Positions 1 to 11,898 of a stretch of 64,000 nucleotides of DNA are shown one piece after another. Positions within the stretch are counted from its first letter, which is position 1, and each line of letters opens with the position of its first letter. The stretch comes from Metarhizium brunneum (lineage: Eukaryota; Ascomycota; Sordariomycetes; Hypocreales; Clavicipitaceae). Below the pieces are notes generated by a model. It worked only from the letters and a program-made list of their open reading frames with translations, was not told the origin of the DNA and ran no database searches. The stretch spans positions 4,340,001 through 4,404,000 of the forward strand of contig NC_089423.1 in assembly GCF_013426205.1 (NCBI RefSeq). Direction: 5' to 3'. The translations under genes and the position numbers were made by a program.

Positions 1-940
1 TGGTATGAATGAATACATAGGGTCTGAGAAACCTGTTGCCATATTGCAACATGAGACTTTTCCCAAACAATATTCATTTTGTGTTCTTTTTTTCTAGCGG
101 GGTGCAGTGAAAGTCTCCATGCCAGCAAGCATCCAGTGGAATACGGTGTAGGCGAAGGGTCAAGTATCAACTGGGTGAAACACCCAATATACTCCATAGG
201 GATTCACTGTTGAGATAATTCCGCTATCACTTATTACCGTGATTTGACGAAGACGGGAATAAACAATATAAGCAGAGAAACTAAACGGTAGGTATTTAAT
301 ATCAGTGCATTAGCGAAATATATCTAAACTTATGTGCTTGAATCGCAATGGACCGGGCGAGCACATCTGCTCCTCACCCATCTCCCATCTTCAATCACTG
401 GGAATGTAGATTTTGATCGACAAACTCCATACGAGATGTATTACTGTCTGATTCATCTATGAGATAAGATAGCAACCCCGTCTCCCGAGGCAGATAATAC
501 CATCTGGTTCAGAGTTTCCAGATTCACGCCTAATTACAATCACCCCTGTTAAACCACATTGCTCGTTATCACTGCTACACTCTTCATTTGCGTACTAGCG
601 TCAACACCATCTGGCGTGGAAATGTGACTGTAACGACACTGCTCACTAATCTCAACTCATTCAGAGGAGAGCCACCCCCATTTCCACGCAGCATAGACTA
701 TACTTCATCCAACTTTTGAGATTATCAATTTGCGGAAAGATCGCCCCCCCCGGGAAAAACAGAAAAAAGATAGAAAAAAATCAGGGCAAAGACAATAGAC
801 GTGTGGTAGAATACCGTGAAGTTCTTGGGTAATTCGCAGTGCAAATCCGATCGCGAAGGTGTGATCCATGACCTATTTCCGGACCACAGCCATTTGAAAA
901 TCCTACCGAGATATCTGCACTAATCGTCAATCGTCCTTGC
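1..940. other. Non-coding left edge
   Basis: No open frame of useful size or recognisable protein is present. The stretch lies downstream of the RRM protein gene, which ends at 943 on the minus strand, so its right part probably holds that gene's 3' UTR. A short C-run sits near 746. Nothing else can be supported. Confidence 0.6.
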
Positions 941-2878
941 CTACATGATCTGGTCCTGTGTCAAGCCACCATGGGTGTCTGTTTCCATGCTCTCGCCACT
1001 AGACTGATTAAGGTACTTGACAAAGCTCAGGTTGAGAGGACGACCGCCGTATTGGTAACCTTGGAACTTGGCAATCGCAGTTTCTGCAGTTTCTGCAGTA
1101 TCGAAACGGACGACACCTGTGCCTCTAGACCGACCACTAGGTTCATATTGTATTTCAGCCTGTTCCACCTTGCCAATTGTGGTGAACAAGTCAACCAAAT
1201 CGTCGTTGCTCGTGGACCATGGAAGCTAGTGACAAGTCAGCTCTGGGATTCCTGTCTGGTTTTCCATGGTTCGTTGCCGGCTCACATTTCGGACGTAGAT
1301 TGTCTCGCCCTTCTCAGTTCCAGCAGTAGCACCATCTGTGAATGGATTCGGGGCCACAGCAGTGGCGGCGGCTGAGGCATCGAAGTTCGCACCACCACCA
1401 GAAAAGCCTCCACGACCGCTGAAACCGAAACCTCCACGACCGCCGCCATAACCTCCACGCCCGAATCCGCCGCCAAACCCGCCTCTCATACCGCCTCCGT
1501 AACCGCCGCGTCCCGAAAAGCCCATACCGCTAGAACCAGCGTATCGGTCTTCACGGACTTCGAGCATTCGTCCTTGCCAGTCATACCCGTTGAATTGCTG
1601 AATAGCATTCCGAGCATCGTCGGGATTCTCAAACACAACAATGCCGGAACCTTTGGGACGACCATCAGGGCCGATGTGGACATCGGCGCGAATCACACCA
1701 CCCACACGCGCTAGCGGGTAATACATGTTAGAAGAGGAGTTTGACCACTGAGCATGATGCCCAATTCTCAACTTACCTGCTTGTCGGAAAAGGTCTTTCA
1801 AATCCTGCCACCCGATGTTGAATGGAAGCTGCCAAGAGTTAGTCTGGCAACGCAATATTTTCGTTATCATCATTTTAGGAGAAACAGACATTAGCTACGT
1901 AGATCTGTCGGCCACCTGCACCAGGAGGACCGCCATAACCGCCTTGGTTGTTGAAGCCGCCTGACATCCCCCCACTAAACCCACCGCGGTTGCCTCCGGT
2001 GGCACCAATAAATCGTGGCTCAGCTTCACGATCCTTGATTAAGATTAGTCGAGTTATGCTAACTTAGGTATCAAAGAGACTTACCTCTCGAACGTAAACT
2101 AGGCGTCCCATCAAGTTCTGGTTGCTAAGTTGAGCAACGGCTTGCTGAGCCTGTTCTCTCGTTGCATATTCCACAATTCTATGACAAACCGTAAGCCTTT
2201 CGTCGTCATCTCAAACAAGTCCACAATGCCGGCGTAAAATACGTACCCGCATCCCTACAATCATCCAGGACATCGTCCAAACCCGTCAACCCAGCCATCC
2301 ATCAAGAGCCAGCGAAAGGGAGTGTGCCAAACAAGAGGAGAAACGGAGAAGGGAGTGAGAAAAGAAAAGGAAGGAAAAAACCAGCCAAAGACTATGTGAT
2401 AAAGCCCACCTTCGACATTCCATTAGGAAGAAGGAGCACATCAGCGAAGAGCACTTCTCCAGCTATAAGAAAAACAGACCGTTAGATGTCCTGCGCTTGC
2501 GTCAAAGTCGTGGTCCACATACCCTGTCTCATGAAATCTTTGAGATGATGCCATTTCACATCGTAGGAAAGATTGCCGACATAGACACGGCGGTCTTGCT
2601 GTGAAGTTTCCCGAATGTTGGTCATCATTTGTTCCCTTGCCGCGGCTCGCTCTTCATAAGATCGATGCGGTGCTTGTCCGCCGTAACCTGCGCTGGATCC
2701 TCCGCTAGGGGCACCTGTTCCAGTCATGGGCGAGCGATCACGGCCACGACGATAATCGTCCCTACTATTCGACCTGCTACGAGGCGAGAATGAACGCCTG
2801 CGTGATTGTCGACCCGGGCTTCTGGAGCGTCGGCGGGGCGATCGGGACCTCTCTCGCTTTGCCCAGTTAGTACGAAGG
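941..2878 (-). CDS. GBP2: SR-like protein with three RRM domains (Gbp2/Hrb1 type), 5' end incomplete
   Basis: This is a shuttling mRNA-binding protein of the yeast Gbp2/Hrb1 family, whose members join nuclear mRNPs and act in mRNA quality control and export. An N-terminal Arg/Ser-rich region leads into RRM1, with the RNP2-like string RVYVGNLSYDVKWHHLKDF. RRM2 (QIYVANLPFNIGW) follows, then a Gly/Arg-rich RGG linker and RRM3, ending in LTQDQIM. I join exons 2878-2523, 2462-2410, 2254-2247, 2178-2085, 2033-1890, 1828-1777, 1710-1286 and 1225-941; the frame stays open to the TAG at 941-943. The 8-nt exon 2254-2247 restores the RRM1 motif KGCGIVEY. The first exon with the start codon was not found: the acceptor at 2879 needs an upstream exon ending after two bases of a codon. 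A gtaagt donor near 3250 may belong to a leader intron. The family call is firm and the N-terminus is open. Confidence 0.9.
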
Positions 2879-3225
2879 CTGCAATGAACAGATGGATTAT
2901 GACGGATGGATTGGGGGGCGATTGAATGAAGGCTATGGCAGGGTTTTATGCGAAGTAAGCCACGTAGGAGTGCGTATTGCACCTATGGGCTTGAACATAA
3001 GGAGGAGAGTGCCTTCCAGCCCCAAAACATATCGGCACTGCGTAAACGACCTCTTCTAGTCTTGAGGGGGCTACCAAGGACGCCCGAAGAGGAGGCACTG
3101 CGCTGAGTTCTGCATGGAGTGGCATTTGGTGGCGGCAAGTCCAGAGAGAACAAGAGGTCAAATAGTTGCAAAGGCATACAGTTGAGGGGTAAAAGCAAAC
3201 ACAAAGAAATAGACGGGAAGGCCAA

Positions 3226-3256
<31 letters not shown>

Positions 3257-6200
3257 CTGGTCGATAGTTATCGCCTGAATCAGCTATGCGAGGGTGTTAG
3301 ATATTCCAGTGGACAGCACTCTTGAGGAAGATGAGACGGAGACAAGATGGTAGCCAGGGATTGAGATCCAAAGACAAGAGTAGCTTGGAAGAAGAGTGTG
3401 GGGTTTGTACCAGAGAGAATGAGTTCTGGCAGGGAAGTAGGCAGGACCGGAAACATGCAGGTAAGCGGGCTTGTGATAATGCAGTGTACGGGGAAGGGCC
3501 AGCAGACCAGAAGGTTGTTTGTGCCAGTGTGTATCTTGGTGTGGAGGACAGTGAACACGTTACAGCAGGCAAGAAGAAATTACATCAACTGTGATGCGTG
3601 ATGGTGATATGTGTGTAAGGCGTGCCGGTTACAGCCGATCGGCAACAAGGCTGAAGGGTTCGTATGGCAGGAAGAGGCGTTAAGTAAATACGTGACGCTT
3701 CGGAACAATGTGCTTGTGTGTGGGTAGACAACCAACGATACGGCCAGAGAATATCTGGTGGCCGTGGAAGGTCGTAGACAACAAGAACAGCGAGAACAGC
3801 TTGAACGGCGTGGACGGGGTAGGAGAGGTGCGGGCAGATACAAATGTGTGGCAGAGGGGAGGACATACCCATGACAAAAGTCTAAGCGTTGTGAACAACG
3901 AGGCTCTGTGCCCAAAGCTCGGTGAAAGGCGAGCGGGTGTCTCAACAGAGGGAGGGTAGGTCAAGCCTGGTTGCGGTTGCGGACACTGAGCGGGAATATG
4001 ACGAAAGACGGACGAGCACTGTGGTGAGGAGAAGACACTACAGTCAGCAAACAACAGAGTCGCGCATAAATGCAAGATGGATGCAGCAAAGTCGGAATCG
4101 GGATGGTGGTGGCGCGACGGTTGAAGGGGGGTGGGAGGACGATGGGGTAAAGCTTCCCAGAAGTGCCAGAGCAAGTTGGCGAGAAAGAAAAGACGCGCCT
4201 CCAGCTCCAACGAGGGGGGAATCAGGCAGCGAATGGGATTGCAAAGGAGCAAGACGACAAGGGGGTCAAGCTGCAAGCTACCCTACCTCAGGTACGAAGT
4301 ACAAAGCTTGGCCTGGAATCAATCCACTTGGGCAAGCAGGAAAAAGTATTGGAAAGGAAAGGAGGGATAGCACAGGGGCTGGATGAGGAATTTTGTCAAG
4401 TCTCGTCGCACTCGAGCTTGCGAAAGGTTGGGTGCAGGAGTTGGAACAAGCAGCGATTGAATGTGGATGGGCCAGCCGCTCAAGCCTGAGGTGCGAGTTT
4501 CAAGGGAGCAATGGGGCTGGGCTTACCGCTTACCGGTCCGGTCAAGTCGGAAACAAAATGCACGTTCAGTGTCTGGTTGCTGCATCGGCTTCAAAGCCGT
4601 CGTCGAGAGAGTGCTGTCGGCGGGAGACAAGGCGTGGCTGAGACTTGCAGGCCCGGTTGAGCGAGTGCAGTTGATGAGAGATGAGAGCAGGATATCAAGG
4701 TCGTAGTGGAGTCTCGAGTCTAGAGCGCGACGCAGAACGGGGGGGGGAAGGGGGTAGCCAGGAACAAGACCATCTCGAGACAGGAAGAGCCTGGTCTACG
4801 GAGTACTCTGGCCAACCTCGTAATGAAGTACCAGGTACGGGGTACATGGCCAGGTACCGTACCTAGTACCCAGTGCTTTCAATGGTTGGTACCAGTAATC
4901 AATAATTGACACCCAAGTTGATGCAGCGGGCTCAGACTTGTTCTCACCCTGAGCGTCACTGGTGTCAAGCATTGATGATGGTTTGCTGGGCTTGGTCTTT
5001 CAGTGGTGCTTGGCATCTGTGTTTAAAAAAAAAAAACCCTTCGTCTAGCGAAACATGCATTGTCCGTTCATAAGACGCGGTGATATTCTACGCAATTAAA
5101 TAAATACATTAACCTGCTGCAAGAAAAGAGAGGTCTTGACTCTAGCTCGGGCAGCCCAGGCCGCTACTTGAACACCAATGTCGTCATGTACCCGGACATT
5201 ATGATAATGGCAAACCAACCCTCGTTGCTCCATGTCCGTATGGGATGCCAAACTCACCAGTCCTTCAACGTACAACACACCAACCCGATGGATGGCATTG
5301 GGGAATGTCTCGTCACCCTCGCTTTAGTCAACTGGCAGTGTAGCAACAACTCCGTCGGTGCATGTGTGCTCCGCATATTGCGTCGGCTGGGACTTTCAAC
5401 GTTGATGCTGTTCGGGACACGAGAGCGAAAAGCTTTTCAGCCCCCAGTACACTGGATGCAGGGGCTGTGGTGACTGTGGGAATCAACCGCTGAGCATTGG
5501 GACAAAGAGGTGCACGACTCCACCGAGTATCTTAATCCCTCGTAAACCGGTTATCGAGCGTTTTTGTGACATTGTATGCATGTGCTTTAGTGCTACAGAA
5601 ACGTAAGCACAGTGAAGACAGAGAGGCTTGCTCCTAATAGAATACGCCGAGAATAGCATTGAAATAAGTCTCCTCCAAGGCTTCGTGCTGCTTCGCTAGC
5701 CATGGGACGTACGGAGTACGGAGCACATAATAAATAACTCTACCTTAGGTACCTACCCTACGATCTACATACTTACCTACCAGGTCGGTGCGAATGCAAA
5801 TAGATACTGATCAGCCCATTAGACAGTTGGCGGCAATAGAAATCGGTCCATGTTGCGGAGTAGAGGGTTACCTCCTGGATCCAAGCACTATTGCGAGCCA
5901 AGGAGATTTTTTTTTTTATATATAGTATTTCGAGTAAATTTTACCATTGTGTGAGCTCTTGGGAGGACAGTGAAGGAGTCGAACGAAACAAAAATCAAAT
6001 CGGACCGTCTTATCAGACACCTTCGCCCTCTGGCTCGAAACGAAGGCGGCGCCAAGTATTGTCTGGCCAGGTTTGCTCAAGTAAATTTGAAGGCACGGTG
6101 TGAGAACTGGCAGTCGAGTGTTCACAACCCACTCCCACCACCAGCGCCGGGGTCTGTGTGGCCGGGAACGATTTTGTATCGAGACTAGTAGGCCGATCTA

Positions 6201-6357
6201 CGCCTGCCACATGCCATCGAGCAAACCTCTGAGATCATAGCGCAAAACAGAAACACGAATACATTGCGTGTCTTCTCGCCGATATCTAAAGTTGTTCCTC
6301 TTTTGACTTGCATTTTTGATTTATTTTTTGTCTTTGGCCCACTGCTATGCAAAATCT
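2879..6357. other. Intergenic region between divergent GBP2 and COQ9
   Basis: About 3.5 kb without a convincing gene. Open frames of 100-200 codons occur on both strands near 3.6-4.4 kb but show no domain or conserved composition. The left part probably holds the GBP2 leader and first exon. It contains a 25-A tract (3224-3248), two exact copies of the dispersed word TACGGAGTAC (4797-4806 and 5710-5719) and GTAC-rich patches at about 4797-4880 and 5710-5790. The right end is the COQ9 upstream region. Confidence 0.55.
3224..3248. repeat. Poly(A)25 tract
   Basis: Twenty-five consecutive A on the plus strand. It lies just inside a possible leader intron of the minus-strand RRM gene, where it would read as a T-run after the gtaagt donor near 3250. 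Its length is likely to vary between isolates. Confidence 0.9.
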
Positions 6358-7226
6358 ATGCCAATGATGCGGGCAACACCGATGCGACCGACCTTGCTCC
6401 CGATTGCACGACTAGTGACTCGATACACCTGCTTTACCCGAGCGAGCTTCCACTCACACGAGCATCCTCCATCAGCGAAGTCGTTCGGTGACGTGGAAAA
6501 TGCTATCCTTTCCGCGGCCTATCAGCATGTGCCGGAACACGGCTTCTCTCACAGCGCCCTGAGCCTCGGAGCGCGCGATGCTGGTTATCTCGACATCAGC
6601 CCCAGCGCCTTGTCGGACGGCGTGTTCAGCCTAATACAATTCCACCTTGTCCGTCAGCGACTCGCTCTTACAGAAAAAAGCAGAGCGTTGTTTGATGCAA
6701 GTAACACGAACATTTCCGGCAACGGGATTGGATTCAAGATAGCTACATTAGCGTGGGCCAGACTTATGGCAAACAAGGGCATTATTCACAGGTGGCAAGA
6801 GGTATGATTCTCTTTCTCTACTGTGCTTCACTATTTGCTTCGCAATTTTCTTCTTGAAGTCTCTATAACCAGGCTGACACTATGTTTTGCAAGGCACTCG
6901 CCGTAATGGCCCAGCCGAGCTACGTCCCAGCCTCTCTGAAGGAACTCGCCATGCTCTCGGACGAGATGTGGTATCTAGCTGGCGACAAAGCAGTAGACTC
7001 CTCCTGGTACACCAAAAGAGCATCACTTTCGATGGTATATAGCACGAGCGAGCTATTCATGACAAACGACAAGTCGCCGGGCTTTGTTGATACACGCAAA
7101 TTTTTGGATAGAAGGCTAGAAGAAGTGACGACAGTGGGAGGATTTGTTGGAACTCTTGGGGCTTGGGGTAGCTTCACCATGAATGCAGGTGTCAACGTCT
7201 TGAGAAGCAAGGGCATGAGGGTATGA
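6358..7226 (+). CDS. COQ9: Ubiquinone biosynthesis protein COQ9
   Basis: COQ9 is a lipid-binding, TetR-fold protein of the mitochondrial matrix that presents coenzyme Q intermediates to COQ7 within the CoQ synthome. Exons 6358-6801 and 6894-7226 join between WQE and ALAVMAQPSYVP, giving 258 residues. The N-terminus is rich in Arg, Thr and Pro, lacks acidic residues and looks like a mitochondrial targeting peptide. The first family block is EHGFSHSALSLGARDAGYL. Later blocks are SWYTKRASLS, STSELFMTNDKSPGF and NVLRSKGMRV. I chose the ATG at 6358; in-frame Met codons at 6316, 6364 and 6367 are alternatives that would not change the mature protein. The gene converges with SMC6, leaving about 280 nt between stop codons. 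Confidence 0.95.
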
Positions 7227-7506
7227 TGTACAGAACATCCGTCTTCCGACTGGGATCTATTTTTGTATTATATTTAGGCCATCATGAGTCTTGTACAATA
7301 TCCACTGAAAGACTGCTATATCACGCGGCCATCACTATGGCCCTTTTGCAGCTTTTGCACCCCCTTCTCAAGGCTTGCGGTGAGATCTCATAGTCTATTG
7401 GCTAATACTAGTCCAGGAATGTGACTATCAGACTCCCAAAGCCCATTAGACTGTTCCGGCAGAAAGTACTACATCAATAAACGGCAAGGACAATTGAACG
7501 GCTTAG

Positions 7507-10500
7507 TTAAACCAGCGTCCGCTGTCGGGGATCCGTCAACCTTTGGTGTTATTGTTAGCATTTATGCTCCTCATTTGGCAGCTGAAGCGAAGAACGCACC
7601 GAATAATTTTGACGTCCTTATCAAGTCTGGCTCGTCCTTCAATTGCATTAGGAGTGATCAATATATATTGCCGCGACACAGAACGACGAGCCGCATCCAC
7701 CTGGTTGTGCTGATTTTAGCCTCATTGTTATCATGTTCCTGGACCTCGGGGGAAACCCAAGAGAGAGATCAAATAACTCACCAGCATGTTGGTACTTATA
7801 GCTCTGTTTACGTTGTCCATGAAAACATCGAATTCGTCCAGGCACCGGATAGGGGAGCCAATCGCCTCCCAGACTGACAAGAGCATGCAAATGGAAGAGA
7901 AAGACTTTTCGCCGCCAGATAGAGTCTTGGTATTTCGGCCTGCGGAGCTTTTCTTGGTTTCATCTGGCTCAATGTGAATAGTGACTTTTCGCCCCCGATG
8001 ATCGAGGTCTATTTTACCTCGAAACCCACGTTCACTGAGGAGATAGTTGAACTGGATTCGTATGCGAGCGCTGATTTGTCTTTGGAACTGGCGCCATAGG
8101 TGAAGTCGGTGCTCAATGGCGCGTTTCATCAACATTATCGTTTCATCCACATCTTGTGTCTGTCTCAAAACACTCTCGTATTTTATGCTGGCTTCGTTGG
8201 CTCGATCGTATATTTCCTGATCGGTCGCTCCGATCCGGGCCTCGCGCTGTGCAAGCTGTTCACCGATTTTTTCGTACTTTTTCTCGATACTTTGGTGGTC
8301 CTCGCCATCCGGGATGTGTACACGACCGGGCGCTACCTCCTCAGCTTGTCGAATGAAATCCTGAACTTGTTCAGCCTTTTCATCACGTTTCGACTCCGCT
8401 CGGTTCAGCGCAGCGCGCCCCATATCGACTTGTTCGAACTCGTGGTTTTTTTTAGATACAGTTATTCTCCTCATCGAATTATAGCTTTGAATCTTCGTGT
8501 CTGATTTACTGACACGATTTTGAAAGTCTTTCTGCTCGTCCCTTGCCGCATCGAGCTTCTTTTTTGCTTCCTCGGCTTTGGCGCCGAGTTCTCGCTTTGA
8601 TAGTTTGAGACTCCCATATTGATTGCCAAGTTGAGTTTCCTCTGTACGCTTGGCACTAAGCTCAGACCGTAGCAAATCTAGACGGTCGTCCACACCTTCA
8701 AAGGTGTCCAACTCTTCTGCCGCTTTCTCTATATCAGCCTGAGTCCGACGAAGGTCGTTTTCAAGCGCCTTCATATTCTTTTTATGCTTCTCCAGTTCCT
8801 GCTTAGCCTTTTGTAAAGCTTGTAGTGCTTGTCCTTCCTCTGCCATCAGGTCTCTAAGCTCAAGTCCAAGTTGCTTTAAATTGTCCTTTTGCATAGCTAG
8901 TTGCCGAGCAGCATCGGATTGCATCCGTGGTCTCATGCCCGATGGGATCGTTGGAGCGGTCCCTATTGTGCCAGCTCGATTGGTGATTCGCAAACCTTGT
9001 CCCCTTTTTCCTTTTCCATCGTGGAAGCATATGCAGGCAGCGACGTTCCGGGGGGGACCACTGTCAATCATGACGGCCTCAGCCTGAACTCGATCCTTTA
9101 TGAGAATGACTTTTTCGATTTGATGATTAATGATTAACTGTGACCGAACAAGTTCATCGTCGAATTCCAACACGCGCAAAATTGTGTCGTATTCGTCTGC
9201 AGGTTCTTGAGATGCGGTGTCAATCCGACCTCCGTACGCAATGTACACTGGTGGAGGCCTTTTCATGCCAGACTGACGAATTAAACTTGATAAGCGAGAT
9301 TGGTCCCTTTTGCTCCTTACGACAAAAGCATTGAGGGCGTCACCTAGTGTCTTCTCCAGAATACCAGACCATTCTGGCTTGAGCAACTTGATGTGGGCGC
9401 CCAGAGGTCCCAGTGGCTTGCTGCCAAAACCCGAATCTGCTGCAACAGCTTTCACCAGCTGTATAATATCGCGATCAAACCCATCATAGATGGATCCCGT
9501 ACTCTTCTCAAGCTCCCTCACCCCTTGTTCCGCAGCCACAATGTCCTTGCGCTTTTGCTCTTTAAGCTGCTGATGTCTCTTCACGGCATGCTCAATTTCT
9601 GCAATCTTGGATTGCAAGCTAGGAAGTTGTTGAGTGCAGTCCTCAATCTGGTCATTCAGCTCTGCCTCACGGGCTTGTGCTCTCTTATGCTCCGCTTCCT
9701 TTTCAACCCTAGCAAACCCGGACGACGCAACGAGTTTTGCTTCCTCTTCCCGAATCCTTGTCTCGTATGTTTCAATGTCAGCTTTGACCGCCTTCAGCCT
9801 TGCAAACGCGTCTCGTTCTTCAAGGTGCAGCTCCGTCAAGTCTTTTTTCGCTCCAGTGTAAATGCCCTCTGCAGACGCAATGGATTCCCCAATCGCCCTG
9901 TATTCTTCATTCAGTCCGTTCCGTGTTGCCTCTGCACGCTCAAGTTTCTCCGTGATCTCATCCAGTGCTCTTGACAACTCGTCACAGTTCTTTTCCAACT
10001 GGATGATCTTTTGCTTCCGTGTTTCCAACTCAGCATTTTGGAGTTCGAGTTCTTGTTCTCTTTCAACAACCTGTGACCAGACGAGTTGATTGCGATAGTG
10101 TCGAGCCCTTTCTCGTAGGGTGTTATTCCTTTGCACAGTCTCTGCTAGTCTTTGAGCGTCCTCCATCTCCTTCTTAACGTGGGCAATCTTCTCGCTCAAA
10201 TCGTCTCTCAGAATGATTGTTCTGTCCAGTGTATCTTGTGACATTTTGTAGTCGTTATCAAGTTGTTCTAACTGGACACCAGAGACAAAATATTTGTATT
10301 TCTGAGCCGGGGTAGCAGAGTTGAGAAATTGTCTGGCGTTATCTTGGGAAAGAACAGTTAGTGGGTTTCCCATCTGTAGGGCATACCATTCGGATATCTC
10401 GTCCACTTCTTGCTTCTTGGTAGATATAATACGGCCTTGCTCATTTTTTATCTTGAAACCACTGCTTCCAGACTTGGAAAAGTGACGCTCAACAAGAATA

Positions 10501-11216
10501 GAGTCCCCGTATATATCAGGCTGGTAGGCATCCGACCCAGCATTCTTTATTTTGACAACAAGGCTGCCATGATCTTGACCTTCCTTCACAAATGACTTCA
10601 AGCTTCCGCCTCTATTAGTGTCGCTCGCCTTGCCTCCAAGGCAGAGAGTCAGTGCCGTCAGAACTGCGCTCTTGCCGCTGCCGTTTTCACCAACAATGAA
10701 GTTGATCAGGGGGCCAAGCTCCACATGTAATCGCTCGTGGCACATGAAGTTATAACAAGTAATGCTCTCGATAATACCACTTTCCGCAGCCATGTTCTGA
10801 ACAACGTTTGTCGGGCGCCGTCTAAGTTTCTGCGTAGCTTGAAAATCATCTTTGTCTGTATTTTGAAGATGTTTGAAGCCAGCGTCACGCATTATTTCGT
10901 ACTGCGTTTGGGGCGGGGAGTTGGGTATGTCGGCGCCGTTGTCTACATCATCATCGTCTTCTTCTTCTTCAGAGCTTGATCCGTCTTCGCGCGTTGTTGT
11001 TCTCGGAGTGCTATCATGGGTGGCTTCAAGAGACATTCGAAGTCTTTTCGTCTGTACAATGTGTATCAGTCCATGAGTCCGCTCCGCGAAAATAACAAAT
11101 ATGTCTCTTACCGTTTGAGAATCATTTGCTAGAGAAGAGCCGCCCTCAGTACTGTCAAGATCTCCACTCATGTCATCACTGTCCACGGCTATTCTCGCAC
11201 GCTTCAACGGCGCCAT
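7507..11216 (-). CDS. SMC6: SMC6, ATPase of the Smc5/6 complex
   Basis: SMC6 is one of the two large arms of the Smc5/6 complex, which handles recombination intermediates and stalled replication forks in the nucleus. Four exons (11216-11112, 11051-7782, 7700-7600, 7540-7507) give 1,169 residues, usual for the family. Visible in order are an acidic N-terminal tail, the Walker A string GENGSGKSAVLTALTLCLGG, a long coiled coil, and a hinge around FGSKPLGPLGAH. A second coiled coil, the ABC signature LSGGEKSF and the Walker B DEFDVFMD follow. The last two small exons supply the conserved ITPNAIEGRARLDKDVKIIRL ending, which is lost if exon 2 is read to its own stop at 7731. Intron 1 is 60 nt, a multiple of three with no stop, so retention would leave the frame open. 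An upstream in-frame Met at 11240 exists, but MAPLKRAR is the likelier start. Confidence 0.97.
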
Positions 11217-11898
11217 GGTGACGACTGTTGTTCCCCACAAAGACTGGGCAAAGATCGCTCACTCAATGATTTTGTGCCGATAGGAATAGAGTCTGCTGTC
11301 TTGAAGAGTGGTTGCCAGCGTCGCGTTGCAGTCTGTCACTCTAAATGGTACCATGGGTAGCCGTAAGGTTGACCACAATAAAAGTGATGATCTCAACTGC
11401 AGAAGTTGCTGGGGGACGCGACTGGCGCGTCAGATCGCGGGGCAGGTACTCTGTACAATAAGCAATTAACCAGACAGCACGAGTGCATGCACAAAACCCA
11501 CCAACCAAACACTTCAATGTTTCTTGTTGGAGGGATATTACAGATCCACTCCTTGGCTCCAAGTTTGCCAACACTGAACTTGACTCTGTGTACTGCCTCC
11601 GACCAGGTGCATAATAATAGCATCCTAGATCTCAACACGCCACTTGGTCACAGGCGAATGAATAGACTAGAAGCCACTTGCATACCGATGCCAAGTCACT
11701 TGTAAAAGTCTACTCAGACGGTTCAAGTAACCACGTGAGGTTATATATCTATTGATTCGCATTTGCGCTGGCAGCACCAAGTATTCTACAACATATCGGC
11801 CCCACAAATTTTGCCCGACCAAAACTTTGTCACATCTTGCCTCATGACAAGTTTGACAACTCATGGCCACCTCGGTGCTGCACGATATGTGAGACGTC
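11217..11898. promoter_or_regulatory. Shared upstream region of SMC6 and SGT1/ECD
   Basis: A 682-nt spacer separates two divergent start codons, so it must hold both promoters. Two ACGCG cores in opposite orientation lie at 11416-11420 (plus) and 11426-11430 (minus), about 200 nt upstream of the SMC6 start. ACGCG is the core of the MBF/MCB element that drives S-phase genes in yeasts. A copy of TTCAATGTT is at 11513-11521. No gene is seen here. Confidence 0.5.

Noticed and set aside
3680..4386. Overlapping frames of 198 codons (minus) and 154 codons (plus) between GBP2 and COQ9
   Set aside because: They lie on opposite strands of the same DNA, have low-complexity composition and match no family I know. 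More likely leader or intergenic DNA of the RRM gene.
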